This document shows positions 47,401 through 59,502 of a stretch of DNA of 64,000 bases, piece after piece (within the stretch, counting starts at the first letter, position 1; each line of letters opens with the position of its first letter). The notes under the pieces are model-generated. The model made no database searches, was not told where the DNA came from, and was given only the letters and a program-made list of their open reading frames with translations. Made by a program: the position numbers and the translations under genes. The DNA is from Bolinopsis microptera. Its lineage: Eukaryota; Ctenophora; Tentaculata; Lobata; Bolinopsidae. The DNA lies in assembly GCF_026151205.1 (NCBI RefSeq), contig NC_087077.1:14728983-14792982 (forward strand). The letters are read 5' to 3'.

Positions 47401-50400
47401 AAGGACGAAAATTCCCAGGCCTCAAAATATACACAGCGACTAATGGTGTCGACTCAGCTTGACTCAACAACTCTAACAGACACAGCAGCTATCTACAGAA
47501 TTAAATCTTGGAATTTGCACTCTAAAGATCTACAGGAAATTCTCGAAGATCTCAATCGAACAGATTTCTCTAAATGTGTCGATCATTGCCAACAGATCTT
47601 CACAGCAATACTTGAAATCATTGATTCCTGCGTTGATGGTGAAATCGTGGCCAGGGCTATGACAGTGCTGTTTTCGTTCAACAAGTTTTGGAACACAAAT
47701 GATGAATTTAAAGGCCGTCTATTGGATTCGTTAGATAGGCTTACTTTTGTTTCGGGGCTTCTGAAGTTTGTGTCCTGGATCAAACTCGTGATAAAAGATC
47801 AGAATTCCCCTCAATTCAATCAAACAATCAAGTCACTATCCCTACTGCTAACAATAATGAGCAAGAGTTTTGTCAACATAAAATGGGCAAGTATTATGTC
47901 TGACGCAGAGATTGACCGGTACAAAGCTGTTCTCGCGAACATGCTAGTGGACATCTCACAAACTGAAGTCGGATCCAATGTTATGTTGTGCAGCCAAATC
48001 ATCAAGGTTTTCCCGGAATCACTGAGGGTTCTTTACAGTGATGGCATCATAACCATCAACGAATTCTCTTTTCATATGATCTCCATCATGAAGGGCTCAA
48101 TTCTAGCTTCTTTGAAGGAGTCAGCTGCCACTAGGATATCCTACATTGATCACTTGAAGTTTATAGTAAACTCGGATTTTATGATGAACAAGGATCTTCA
48201 AATGAGATACTTCCATGAATTGACCAGCGGACTTTTTATTCAAGAGACCTACACTCAATCAGATATTGAAAAAATGGCTAGCATTGTCGTGAAATTATCT
48301 GAGATTACCATTGATTTGATCACCCACCAACCTTCTTTCTCTGAATGTATTGTCAAACTCATTCAATCGTACATAAAGAACATTGCAAGTGATACAATCT
48401 CAATACAGAGGGTAGAAACAAGATTAACATTCTTGAGCCTTATCTCTGCGTTATTTGATGTTCTTTTGGCACCTAACGGAAGGCTTAATGAAGAAGCATA
48501 CAGTTACTTTGAGGATGCAGTTAGACTTACTAAAGAAGCGGTGAAAATCCGTAATGAATTTGAAGACCACCAGAAATCTCTCGCAGCCAAGCAGATAAAA
48601 AATGCGTATCTTTGCAAAAAGCTTGGCCTGGCCTCCAAAATTCTCTCTTGCTGTAGAGTTATCGAGAAGATCGATCTTATAAGTGATGTGACTTTCATAG
48701 CAGCTACATTACTGACAGAGCCGGTGCCAATAGTAGACAAGGATAGTGCTCCCAATATCATAATAGTCACCAGAATGCAGAGTCTACAAGAAGAGTTACA
48801 TAAACTTGTAGAGAAAAACCTTCATCACCTCTGTAAAACAGGTCACTTTGAAGTAGCTTTGATAGATCCAATTGTTGCTATGGGAACACTTAGGCCAGAC
48901 ATGGAATGGCTGATAAACTTCATAGATATGTTCCTAGAAAGATTTCCAGATAGGCTACAAGAGATTCTGTTGAGTGTTCATACTCACAAAGATAAACTCA
49001 CAAAAAATGACTATCAAATGTTTGAGGAAGCTCATTATCTTTCTAAGATGATTAAGAAACAGATGAAACTTTTACAATCAGTCACAACAATAAGTGAACA
49101 GAGTCACACATTCGACATAGAGAATGTTGAAAACTTGGTGAGTCTCATCAAATTCTACTCGAAGCATCAGTGCTGGGCTCCCTTCAAGGAAACTGCAAAG
49201 ATCTATCAGGATTTGCTGATAAAAAGTGGAGCTTTCTTAGAAGCAGCTGAACTAACTGAATACTGCTGTGGACTGATGCCTAAAGAGGTGATAGCTGAAA
49301 AGATGGAAGAGTTGTTCACTGCAGCATCCTATTACACTGAGGCAGGATTGTGGTTCAGATCATTAGAGGTTTTCAAAACGTTGCAAAACAAATATGAGAA
49401 CATGAAGACAAAAGAAGCTTTTGTAATGCTTTCCAAAATATCGGATAAGTGCAGTGAATTATACAGTAACCTTGCAGAAAAACCGAATATTCCTTTCCAC
49501 TTCTTTTTGGTAGGATTTTATGGCAAAGATGTGAACAAGTCATTCCAGAATAAGCTCTTTATCTTTCGGGGACACCCACTAGAGAGCATCATAGATTTTA
49601 CAAATCGCATGATGCTCAATTTTCCACAGTATGAACAAATCAACTCAGCAAAGATTCCAACAGCGGAAGAAATTGCTCAATTTATAAAAGCATTTCAAGT
49701 CATCAAAGTCAATCCTATCGGAGATTCACGAAAAATTAAGGAAACAGATTCAAAGTTCAATAAGTTTTCATTTGAACTTTGCACAGTTAAGGACAAAAGC
49801 ATACAAAATGAGCTATTGCGCATGAACTACCAAAGATTCACATTTGAAATCGATGTTCCCCTCCCATCATTCAGGCCATTTTGTCAACTTAAATCTATGA
49901 AATGTGACAAGATATCCCCAATAGAGATGGCTATAGAGCAAATAAAGAAAAAGTCAGCGGAATTACAACAAGAATCACAGAAATTTGCAAGCGGAGAGGG
50001 GAATATAAATCAGTTCCAAATGATGCTTAATGGGACAATAGATGCAGCAGTAAATGGTGGTACAGCTAAGCTTAAAGAAACTTTTTTGGACGAAGATTTT
50101 GTAAAAAGCAATCCCGAGTTTACTGAACAATGTGAAGTTCTAAAGAATGAGATTGACAAACAGAAAGATGTAGCAACTGAATGTTTAAAAGTTCATGACA
50201 AAGTTTGTCCAGCAGATCTTAGAATGCTACATGAAAAAATGGTGCATCAGCATGAGAACAGAGTCTTTCAGGAAAAATCGATGACAGAAAAAACGTTGGA
50301 AGACCCCAGCATTCCAGTGACACCTCAGCGCCACGCTTTGATCAGTGAGATTGCCAGACGTGGTTCCAAACTTAAGAAAAGCACCAAAATAAATAGAGTC

Positions 50401-51270
50401 AAGTCAGTTTTCTTTGAGTCACAATCAAAAAGGCCAAGCGTATCTTTGGAGCAAGAAAGAGGGTATACAATAAATAGCATCAGTGAAGACACTCCTCAAA
50501 AACATATCATAAATGCGAAGGAATTTGAAAAAACATATGCCTCATTATGCACTGAACTTAACCACGACTTTAATCTGCACATGCTACCAAGATATTCTCA
50601 AGGGCGCCGGCAGACAATGAGCAAACCAATGAAATCAGATAATGTCGGAAAAGCACTTTACAATAGATTAAATCGAAAAAATACAGAAAATCCATACTCT
50701 TCAAGAAAAGAAATTGAAGAATGCGTCAACACTGATGAAGATTTACCACCAGATTTACCGCCAGATTTACCGCCAAAGTCAAAGCACATTAACATAAATC
50801 GACCAGTATCAACAAACTTAACAGGGTCAATTGACGAGGTACAAGAAAATAGTCTGAAAACCTCTTCATTAATTCCTGAAGAACAAGATGTCAAGGTATC
50901 AGGTTCCTCAGCGACGAATACATCAGCTTCCACAAACACCTTCCAAGATGATACATTTCTTAACGCAGAGGTCGACCGCAGTTTTCACACAAGAAGCTAC
51001 ACAATCGAAAGATCTTGCAACATTCGACCACCATGTTTGAAAATGTCAGATCCTAACAACAACAACAACAACAACAACAACAGCAGTGCTATGGAATCTA
51101 CAATAACAACACCAGATGCCCTACAACTAGATTTAAAGTCTTTGGCATCCTCTTTCAGTCTCTCCCCAGAAGACAATCTAGCGAAAAGAAAGATCAGTAA
51201 AGACGATTTTGACTCTAAATCAAAACGAAATATTTCTCTAAATGAACTGAAAAAGGTCAATTCAGATTAG
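44457..51270 (+). CDS. DOCK: DOCK-A/B family guanine nucleotide exchange factor, 3 exons, ~1799 aa
   Basis: Exons 44457-44527, 45782-45854, 46015-51270. The first two splice in exact phase to the long exon, rebuilding an N-terminal SH3 (MKRHVPWTKLPSQ, VVVYDF, then WYRGYSLRQ...GIFPANRV). The DHR1/C2-like domain is at ~367-520 (KNVEVLISV, PLWNEMVTIAMP). The DHR2 catalytic domain is at ~1085-1470, with FFLVGFYGK, NKLFIFRGHPLES, ISPIEMAIEQIKKK and LNGTIDAAVNGG. Val ~1394 in the last motif corresponds, by my reading, to the nucleotide-sensor valine. The tail is disordered, with PPDLPPDLPPK near 1624-1636 (SH3-ligand type) and a short poly-Asn run. DOCK-A/B proteins bind ELMO through the SH3 region and activate Rac at the membrane. 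That 97% of the protein lies in one 5.26-kb exon is unusual. The DOCK-A versus DOCK-B subfamily is not resolved. Confidence 0.9.
44677..45426. mobile_element. inverted-repeat element inside DOCK intron 1
   Basis: A perfect 17-bp terminal inverted repeat, TTATAAACCCCTCCGGG (44677-44693), is matched at 45410-45426. The interior holds tandem ATAATCCCGGCTCCCGCT phrases near 44710-44760 and three CACGTG boxes (44879-44945). No ORF. Confidence 0.7.
45419..45609. repeat. cluster of nested hairpins in DOCK intron 1
   Basis: The outer arms TTATAACACATAACACCGGCA and TGCCGGGGTTATGTGTGTTATAA (imperfect) enclose three smaller hairpins: ATAACCCCTCGTGC/GCACG..GGGGTTAT, CGTGCTTCGCACG-like, and TTTTTCCCGCG/CGCGGGAAAAA. 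It abuts the preceding element. Confidence 0.7.
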
Positions 51271-51380
51271 TCATAGCTTTCGTGTACAAATTTGTTCATA
51301 ATTTTTGATCTGTATCTGTGAATTTTTGTCAAGTGATTTTGCCAAATATGTTTGAATTTAAAAGATATTTCTTTGAAAAG

Positions 51381-51386
51381 AATAAA
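51381..51386 (+). terminator. polyadenylation signal AATAAA for DOCK
   Basis: The canonical hexamer lies 111 nt after the DOCK stop codon. A second AATAAA lies near 51567. Confidence 0.55.
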
Positions 51387-51592
51387 AATCTTATTGATTG
51401 ATTCCAAAACAAACGTTATAAAAACGAAATACACAATATAAATTAACCAAACAATATATACAATTGTAATAATTTCAATGGTTACTGTCCAGTTTAAGGT
51501 AAGACAACCCAAAAGTGTATTGATATATTGGTAATCTGTTTATAACCTGTAGCCAATTTAAAAAATTAAATAAAACAATACAAAAATGATTT

Positions 51593-52088
51593 CGTCCTTC
51601 CTCCCTTCTTTCCTTCCTTCTTTCCTTCCTTCCTTCCTTCCTTCCTTCCTTCCTTCCTCTCTTCTCTCCCCAAAAAAATCTACGAAAAAAAGTCGTAAGA
51701 CATTTGGGTCAAATCAAAACGAAATTTTTTCTAAAAACTGAAAAAGGCTTTTTGTTTTTTTGGGGTTTCGTGGTAATTTTGTTATTTTTTGTCTTAAATT
51801 TTTTTTTTTGTCAAGTGTTTTGAAAAAATTTTTTGTTTTAAAAAAAAATTTTCTTGGGGTAAAAACTTTTTTGTTCCAACAAGTTATAAAAGAAATAACA
51901 ATTTCCCAATTTACAAAAGGGCTGCCCATTTAGGGGAAAAAAAAAAAAAGGAGAAAAGGAACGATAACGAAGCCCAAAAAATTTTTTTAAAAAACAAAAA
52001 GACGGCCCCCCTACCCCTTCCCCCCCCCCCCTTTTCCTTTTTCCCCCCCCCCCCCCCCTTTTTTCCCCCCTTCCCCCCCCCCCCCACC

Positions 52089-52127
<39 letters not shown>

Positions 52128-53035
52128 TTCCCCCCCCCCCCCTTCCCTTCCCCCCCTTCCCCTTCCCCTTCCTTCCTTTCCCCTTCCCCCCCTTTTCCCC
52201 CTTCCTTCCTTTCCTTCCTTCCTTCTCCTTCCTTCCTTCCTTCCTTCCTTCCTTCCTTCCTTCTTCCTCTTCCCCTTCCTTCCTTCCTTCCTTCCTTCCT
52301 TCCTTCCTTCCTTCCCTCCTTCCTTCCTTCCTTCCTTCCTTCCTTCCTTCCTTCCTTCCACCTTCCTCTTCCTTCTTCCTTCCTTCCTTCCTTCCTTCCT
52401 TCCTCTCCTTCCTTCCTTCCTTCCTTCCTTCTTCCTTCCTTCCTCCTTCCTTCCTTCCTTCCTTCCTTCTTCCTTCCTTCCTTCCTTTCCTTCCTTCCTT
52501 CCTTCCTTCCTTCCTTCCTCCTACCTTCCTTCCTTCCTTCCTTCCTTCCTTCCTTCCTTCCTTCCCTTCCTTCCTTCCTTCCTTCCTTCCTTCATCCTTC
52601 CTTCCTTCCTTCCTTCCTTCCTTCCTTCCTCCTTCCTTCCTTTCCTTCCTTCCGTCCTTCCTCTTCCTCCTTCCTTCCTTCCTTCCTTCCGACTTCCTTC
52701 CTTCCTTCCTTCCTTCCTTCCCTTCCTTCTCCTTCCTTCTTCCTTCCTTCCTTCCCCTTTTTTTCCTCCTTCCCTTTCCCTTTCCCTTTCCCTTCCTTTC
52801 CCTTTCCTTTTCCTTCCTTTTTTTCCCCCTTTTTCCCCTTTCCTTTCCCTTTCCCTTTCCCTTCCCTTTCCCTTCCCTTCCCTTTTCCCCCTTTCCCTTT
52901 CCCTTCCTCCTTCATTCCTTTCCCTTTCCCTTTCCTTCCTTCCTTCCTTCCTTCCTTCCTTCCTTTTCCTTCTTCCTTCCTTTTCCCCTTCTTTCCTTCC
53001 TTCCTTTTTCCCCCTTTCCCTTTCCCTTCTTTCCT
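51593..53035. repeat. (TTCC)n / C-rich low-complexity tract
   Basis: A pyrimidine-only (TTCC)n tract with long C and CT runs from ~52005 to 53035 and a short (TTCC)n at 51593-51660. In between lies a degraded copy of the DOCK 3' end. Long minus-strand ORFs of Gly/Lys/Glu/Arg are artefacts. Confidence 0.95.
51672..51940 (+). pseudogene. degraded duplicate of the DOCK 3' end and 3' UTR
   Basis: Order and wording follow 51180-51465 with heavy homopolymer-type errors: ATCAAAACGAAAT, ACTGAAAAAGG, TTTTTGTCAAGTG, GTTATAAAA and others recur in the same sequence. It lies directly between (TTCC)n tracts. It looks like unpolished read sequence joined across the microsatellite rather than a biological copy. 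Confidence 0.7.
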
Positions 53036-54627
53036 TTTTGCGTTAAGGTCTCCCATTTTAGTGATTAAGATTAAGATCACATAAATAGCAATTAACAAGC
53101 AACCCAACACTTTCGTTGCCATAGTAATCTTGCCAACAACTTCTCGTGAGATCTTGAGTTCCACTTCTACCCGGATTAATGCTGCATCTTTGGTTCTACC
53201 GCTAAACATTCATCATTTAGTTGTGATTTTTAAACAGTCAGTCTACTTATTGAATTTAAAAACAGTCAGGAGCTACTGGCATAGTTCCTGGTAAATGACC
53301 TGCTTTCAGTATACTTCATGATCAGACTGCTCGGACCAATCACATAAAATATCTGTTTTGTATAAACTGTCCTAATCTGAATACTCCTCCTGTATGCCGC
53401 ATAGCCATAATGCATATCTCACGTCTATGCAGACAATTTTGTGCACGATAGATCGGGTCTACTTACCGTTCGCGGTAAACGGCACCTGACATGTTATTTT
53501 ATAACTGTCTACTAACACATCATCGCGATCATGACTTTCCTTGTGACATGCGCCTCAAGTTGAGAAGTTCATAGGTTCTGAGCTGAAAGATGTTCGCTTC
53601 AGTTGATGATGCTTATTGCTTTATTGATGTTGGTCTGTATGACACCTGTGTTTATTGTCGATGAATTTATTTCTTTATTCTTAGCTTGATTTCGAAGGGC
53701 GCTATTGTGTACTATTACATCAAACGTTACAACTTTTTAGTGATTTTAAAGTTTCCTAATATATAATAAGGTATAGTTTGCTTTCAAATCATAAGTCGGA
53801 ATCAATTATTTTAATTATGCTTACATGCTTGTTCGACTTATTGGCATAAAAACGCTATGTTCATGCAATTTCAATGCATGAATTGAATGAGCAACTGTAA
53901 CCCAAGTAGCGAAGTAGCCGGACGTTCTCAGGAAACAAATTAGGAATTTAAGAAACGATCACTGCTAATTTCTCCGAGTCCTACATAAATTGAGTGACAA
54001 TGGTTTTAGATAAGGTATGTTACCTGGTTGGTATTAGTAACACATTCCTGCCGACATATTCAAAATACATGAACCTACTACCTAGTCACCTCAGATTACT
54101 TGATCACTTCTCGAGTAGGCTAATTAATGCAATTTGTTACGGTTGGGTAATGGGTATTAAGTATCAAGATCCCAGGTTTGTTTCTGGTTGCTTCATGCTT
54201 CTTCACACGATTCCATTCGGTCAAAGATATGATTTTTTAATCATTTATACTGCTAAAGGTTTTGTTTCTCACCGTTGCCTTATTTTTGAATCTTACACCG
54301 TTTGTTTGACCCACAAAATTCAAGTCCTCCATACGAAACAGTTCGTTCTTTAGTTTAGTTTTTACATCGTAAGACAATTTCGACGTTGAAATAATTTTCC
54401 GTTGTTTTTCCGTTGTTACTTATTGTATCATCTTTCATTTAAGGTATAATTTTATCTGATCCAATCGTTTGAAAATTCGGCCGCAACTGCGGTTGGATAC
54501 GTTAAATTAAATTAATTAAATTGTTATATTATATTATTATATTATATATTATTATATCCTAACTTGACTGGATTAACTGAACACTTAAATCAAACTGTAA
54601 CATCCTCGCCCTTGATAGTTTAATTAA
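53036..54627. other. intergenic; one weak minus-strand open frame at 53036-53209
   Basis: A minus-strand ATG at 53209 opens MFSGRTKDAALIRVEVELK, then a hydrophobic helix (VLGCLLIAIYVILILI), before running into the (TTCC)n artefact. It could be the start of a small membrane protein, but no homologue is recognised. The 119-codon + ORF at 53994-54353 has no coding hallmarks. The rest is AT-rich. Confidence 0.3.
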
Positions 54628-55146
54628 CCCATTACTGCCCGGAACTCCAAAAAGTTTTAAAAAAATAATTTGATTCATAGATTCTAGGTGGTTTATGGTA
54701 TCTATTTTGAAATTTGAAATCCGGAAGTCCGTAGGTCCTTTAGTTTTAGGAGTTACGACCCGTTGCTTTTGGGCAACACTGGGCAGTTGCCTAGAAGCAA
54801 CAAAATGGTTAATCATCCCCTGTAGCCTGGTTTTCAAGGTTTTTGGCTGGCAGGCATGCTTATTTGGTTTATCATAAGACTAGGTTATGATATTGTCCAA
54901 ATTTAGCTATTTTTAGAAAAGGTTGCTTTTAGGCCAACACTGGCAGATAACATTTTTAGACATTTTTCGGTCTAAAATGGCATGTTTATGCTTCCAACAG
55001 GTATAGGACATGTATTTAGGGTTGGTACACCTTATTTCCCTAAAACAAATGTAATGTTCGACTGTTGCTTTTGGGCAACACTGGGCAAGGACACTTTTTA
55101 GTGGCAAAATTCGTAATCCAGTTGAAAAAACGCTTCCTAAAACATA

Positions 55147-55183
<37 letters not shown>

Positions 55184-57728
55184 TCATGTTTTTTGTCCGT
55201 TTTTGTCCGTTCGGTACCCTATATTTTTAAAACGAACAAAAATTAGAGCGGGCAAAAACTGACAAAAAAAGACAAAAATGGAAATAACATGTAGATGCTT
55301 CCTCCTCCCCTCCTTCCCTTCCTCCTTCCCCTCCTCCTCCTGCTCCTCCTGCTCCTGCTCCTCCTCCTCCTCTTCCTCCTTCTCCTTCTCTTCCTCCTCC
55401 TCCTCAGTACTCCTCCTCAGTCCTCCTCCTCCTCCTGGGTCCTCTTCCTCAGTCCTCCTCCTCCTCCTAGGTCCTCCTCTTCATTCCTCCTCCTCCTCCT
55501 GGGTCCTACTCCTCGGTACTCCTTCTCCTCCTCCTCCTCCACCTCCTCCTCAGTCCTCCTCCTCCCCCTCAGTCCTCCTCCTCAGTCATCCTCCTCAGCC
55601 ATCCTCCTCAGTCCTCCTCAGTCCTCCTCCTCCTCATAAGTCCTCCTCCTCAGTCTTCCTCAGTCCTCCTCCTCCTTCTCCTCCTCCTGGATCCTCTTCC
55701 TCCTTGGTCCTCCTCCTCCTGGGTCCTCCTCCTCATGGGTCTTCCTCCTCCTCAATCCTCCTGATCCTCCTCAGTCCTCTTCCTCCTCCTTCTCAGTCCT
55801 CCTCCTCAGTCCTCCTCAGTCCTCCTCCTCCTCAGTCCTCCTACTCCTCCTCATCAGTCCTCCTCCTCAGTCCTTCTCCTCCTCACCAGTCCTCATCCTC
55901 AGACATCCTCCTCCTCCACATCAGTCCCCCTCCTCAGCCCTTCTCCTCAGTCTTCCTTAGTCCTCAGCTCTTCCTCCTCCTCCTTCTCCTCCTCCTAAGT
56001 CCTCCTCCTCCTGTGTTTTCCTGATCCTCCTCAGTCCTCTTCCTCCTCCTACTCCTCAGTCCTCCTCAGTCCACCTCTTCCTCCTAAGTCCTCCCCCTCC
56101 TCAGTCCTCCTTCTACTCTTACTCCTCAGTCCTCCTCCTCCTCAGTCCTCCTCATCAGTCTCAGTCCTCCTCCTTCTCATCAGTTCTCCTCACCAGTCTT
56201 CCTTCTCCTCCTCTTCCTTCTCCTCAGTCCTCCTCCTCCACATCCTTTTCCTCCTCATCAGTCCTTTTCAGTCCTCCTCCTCCTCAGTCCTACTCCTGAG
56301 TCCTCCTGGGTCCTCCTCCTGGGTTCTCCTCCTCCTTCTCCTCGTGGGTCCTCCTCAGTCCTCCTCCTCCTTCTCCTCCTTCTCCTCCTCAGTCCTTCTC
56401 CTCCTCAGTCCTTCTCCTCCTCATCCTGATCCTCATCATCAGTCCTCCTTCTCCTAAGTCCTCCTCCTCAGTCCTCCTCCTCCTCCTCGGTCCTCCTCCT
56501 GGGTCCTCCTCCTCCTCAGTCTTCCTCCTCCTCATCAGTCCTCCTCCTCAGTCCTCTTCCTCCTCCTTCTCCTCACCAGTCCTCCCCCTCCTCCTCAGTC
56601 CTCCTTCTCCTCCTCATCGGTCCTCCTCCTCAGTTCTCCTCCTCCTCATCCTCCTCATGTCCTTAGTCCTCCTCATCAGTCCTCATCAGTCATCCTCCTC
56701 AGTCCTCCTCCGCCTCCCCCGTCCTCCTCCTCAGTCCTCCTCTTCAGTCCTCCTCCTCAGTCCTTCTCCTCCCCCTCCTCCTTCTCCTCAGTCTTCCTCA
56801 GTCATCCTCCTCCTCCTCCCCCTCCTCCTCAGTCCTCCTCAGTCCTCCTAGCCTCTTCCTCCTCCCCCTCCTCAGTTCTCCTTCTCAGTCCTCCTCCTTG
56901 GTCTTCCTCCTCGGTCTTCCTCCCCCTCTTCCTCCTCAGTGCTCCTCCTCCTCAGTCCTCCTCCGTATCCTTCTCCTCAGTCCTCCACCTCAGTCCTCAT
57001 ATTGAATCTTTGTTTTTTCCCTAGCACAGGAAAAATGACATAACAGTGTCCTTGCCCAGTGTTGCCCAAAAGCAACAGTCGAACATTACATTTGTATTTA
57101 GGAAATAAGTGTACCAACCCTAAATACATGTCCTATACCTGTTGGAAGCATAAAACATGCCGTTTTAGACCGAAAAATGTCTAAAAATGTTATCTGCCAG
57201 TGTTGCCTAAAAGCAACATTTTCTAAAAATAGCTAAATTTGGACAATATCATAACCTAGTCTTATGATAAACCAAATAAGCATGCCTGACAGCCAAAAAC
57301 CTTGAAAACCAGGCTACAGGGGATGATTAACCATTTTGTTGCTTCTAGGCAACTGCCCAGTGTTGCCCAAAGGCAACCGAACTAAAGAAGCGTTTTGTGG
57401 CTCACTGGAATAAGCTACGGCTCTGGAGATTTCACCTAGGCCACGTAAACCTTTGCCCCCTCCTTACCACCCAGTTGGGGATTAAAGTGCCTGCCTCGTT
57501 AACTCCTTTTAATTACGTCCCATAAAGTCCATTATTTTCGGTAATTGACCATAAGTAGGCCAATTAATTAGCCAATTAATAATGTCCCACCAATTTTCTT
57601 TTCATCCAAAAGTGAGGGTCTGTATCTTTCTTTCAAGATGGTGTTGAGCATGTTATCACATCCTTTATGGTTTAGCCACAATCAGCTCTTAAAGTTGTGT
57701 TGCCCAAAAGCAACACTGGGCAGTAATG
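54628..57728. mobile_element. large inverted-repeat element (piggyBac-like TTAA edge) around CT-rich filler
   Basis: Arms of ~334 bp (54762-55095 and 57044-57377) are reverse complements. The phrase TTGCTTTTGGGCAACACTGGG recurs at several points in each arm. The left edge reads TTAA|CCCATTACTGCCC, the piggyBac-type target and tip. The right edge shows GGGCAGTAATG but without a clean TTAA. The centre is 33 G (55150-55182) and (CTC)n. No transposase is seen. Confidence 0.6.
55290..57000. repeat. (CTC)n / CAGTCCTCCTC low-complexity block
   Basis: 1.7 kb of TCC/CTC triplets with interspersed CAGTCCT words, within the inverted-repeat element. Ser/Pro/Leu-rich ORFs here are artefacts. Confidence 0.95.
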
Positions 57729-57840
57729 TAAGTAAGAAACCTCATAGCTCATTACCCAAGGTTCGATTAACGAGCAACACTCAACAGTAGTATCGATTAT
57801 AATCGCATATCAAAAATGTCGCCAATCAACCTTTGATAAT

Positions 57841-59502
57841 ATGTTCATCACAATACACTTTGGAGGTAAATAATACAACTTTTTAAGATGTTCAAGACTT
57901 TTAAGTTTCATTTTAGCGACTAGTGAGGACCTTAAGGTCTTAATTCTTCATAATGTATAACTTTACTCCTCTTTGAATGTTATTGTCAAAAATAGTAAAT
58001 GATTACAATATGATCATAACAACGTATCCCATATCTTTCAGAAAACCAAGTGTTAGTTTGTAATCCTGAGTGCAACATTAGAAACTTGCTGGATAACATC
58101 AGACGAAGGTGTAGCTGTCAGACGGCAGGTTAAAAATAATCATTGACCATTATTTTTATTTTGAAGATCATTGATCGTACCACGACTCTTTATTCCGAAT
58201 TAAGTTCTGATCTGTACCAATAAATTGTGTGGCTCCAATCGAATGGCCAATGATTACAAAGAATATGCTTCAGATACAATTGATCTGACAGACACCAGAG
58301 GTAATCTCCAGAACCTGTCCCTGTTATCCCAATACGACCTGGCTCATGCTTCTCATCACCTGACAGATATTAATAGAGGAGAGTACATTCTCCTAAAAAT
58401 AGAGCGTAAGTATAATTCTGTAGTTTCAACATAAACAAGAAAAAAGTGAAGGTGGTCACTATTGATAATGATCATTGTATGTTTCAACAATTACAAAGTC
58501 CGGATTATGACTTACATTTCTTCTTTTCGTATTTTTTGAAGTTTTTGAATTTTTTGCACTTACATTTTTTGGGTCATATTTCGTAAATTGTATTTTCTGT
58601 TTTTGTTTTAATATTATTTTAAATTTCTTTCCGTCGTTAATTTTACACATGTTTAACAATTTGATTACAGAACTGAAGAAGACGTAGTTACGTGAAATGA
58701 TTATTTCAATTCAATAAAGTTTCTAGCCTAAAGTCTGCTTCTTCATTTTGTTCGCAATCTTAAGAGTCAAAAGATAACTTCTCCAAGAAAAATCAAGGAT
58801 TATGATGATATCGTGTATTGATTACTGCTCATTTTTTCAGACGATGAAACTGGAAAAGTACAGCACATTCCGTTGTTGGAAAAAGCTTGCTTCAATTATC
58901 CTATTTTGTTAGGTTGGTGTTTTAGATTTGAAATATGAAAATTTATATGCTCATTTACTGAAAGATTACATAATTCGTTTAGTATAGTATAGTATAGTAT
59001 AGGTTAATTTGGTTCATTACTGCTTCTTCTTCTTTGTCTCTATGAAATTAGTCAGCAGTGATACTGATAGTGCAAGTGATACCACAACAGGTACAACTAC
59101 TAACCTACCACTCTGTTTCAGATAGCTTAGATATCCCGACATGGGTCGAGGGTGCAGGTCAAAGAAGCAGCTCCAGAAAACTTAATCGCCTGAGGCTGGC
59201 CACAAAGTTGGTAATGGCAGCTGCCCACGAGAAAAAACATAAACCTCCAAGTGCCAACAGAAAATCTATCAACCGGTAAGTAATTTCAACTGAATTATAA
59301 TTTTGGGTGACCGATATGACAAATAACTTCAATCATCAATATATTATGACAAATAACAGGGTCTCAAATATAAACCAAATTTGGCACGTTAAATAAATTT
59401 AATTTATTCAGGTCAGCATCATCAGGGGATTCGCCGAATAAAAAAGAGAGACGGCTATCAAACGCAACTTCAATAGATAAGGCGAAGAAGAACAAAAGAT
59501 AA
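57841..59502 (+). CDS. CXorf65/C22orf15-family protein, 6 exons, 186 aa
   Basis: Exons 57841-57865, 58042-58128, 58274-58405, 58841-58912, 59122-59275, 59412-59502; every junction is GT-AG and phase-matched. The product begins MFITIHFGENQVLVCNPECN, continues NLLDNIRRRCSCQTAD, TIDLTDTRGNLQNL, EYILLKIEHDETGKVQHIPL, and ends in a basic, Ser/Lys-rich tail (SPNKKERRLS...KAKKNKR). This order (MFI..H.G, then ..IRR.., then DTIDL.D..G.., then a VERGPPGT-like turn) matches the small vertebrate CXorf65/C22orf15 family, whose function is unknown; the N-terminal half looks ubiquitin-like in pattern. No signal peptide or TM is present. Four exons are too short to show as long ORFs, so simple ORF calling misses this gene. 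Confidence 0.82.

Noticed and set aside
46141-51270. DOCK starting at Met 46141
   Set aside because: The frame continues upstream into WYRGYSLRQ of the SH3 domain, and two upstream exons join in phase to a better start at 44457.
52011-53209. Gly/Lys/Glu/Arg-rich minus-strand ORFs
   Set aside because: Low-complexity (TTCC)n and poly-C; only the first ~55 codons from 53209 look non-repetitive, and those are listed with low confidence.
53994-54353. 119-codon + ORF
   Set aside because: Composition and lack of motifs fit chance; nothing recognised.
55278-56024. 248-codon Ser/Pro-rich ORF
   Set aside because: Translation of (CTC)n.
58225-58434. Stand-alone 69-codon ORF
   Set aside because: Its core is exon 3 of the CXorf65-like gene; the first ~16 codons are intron.
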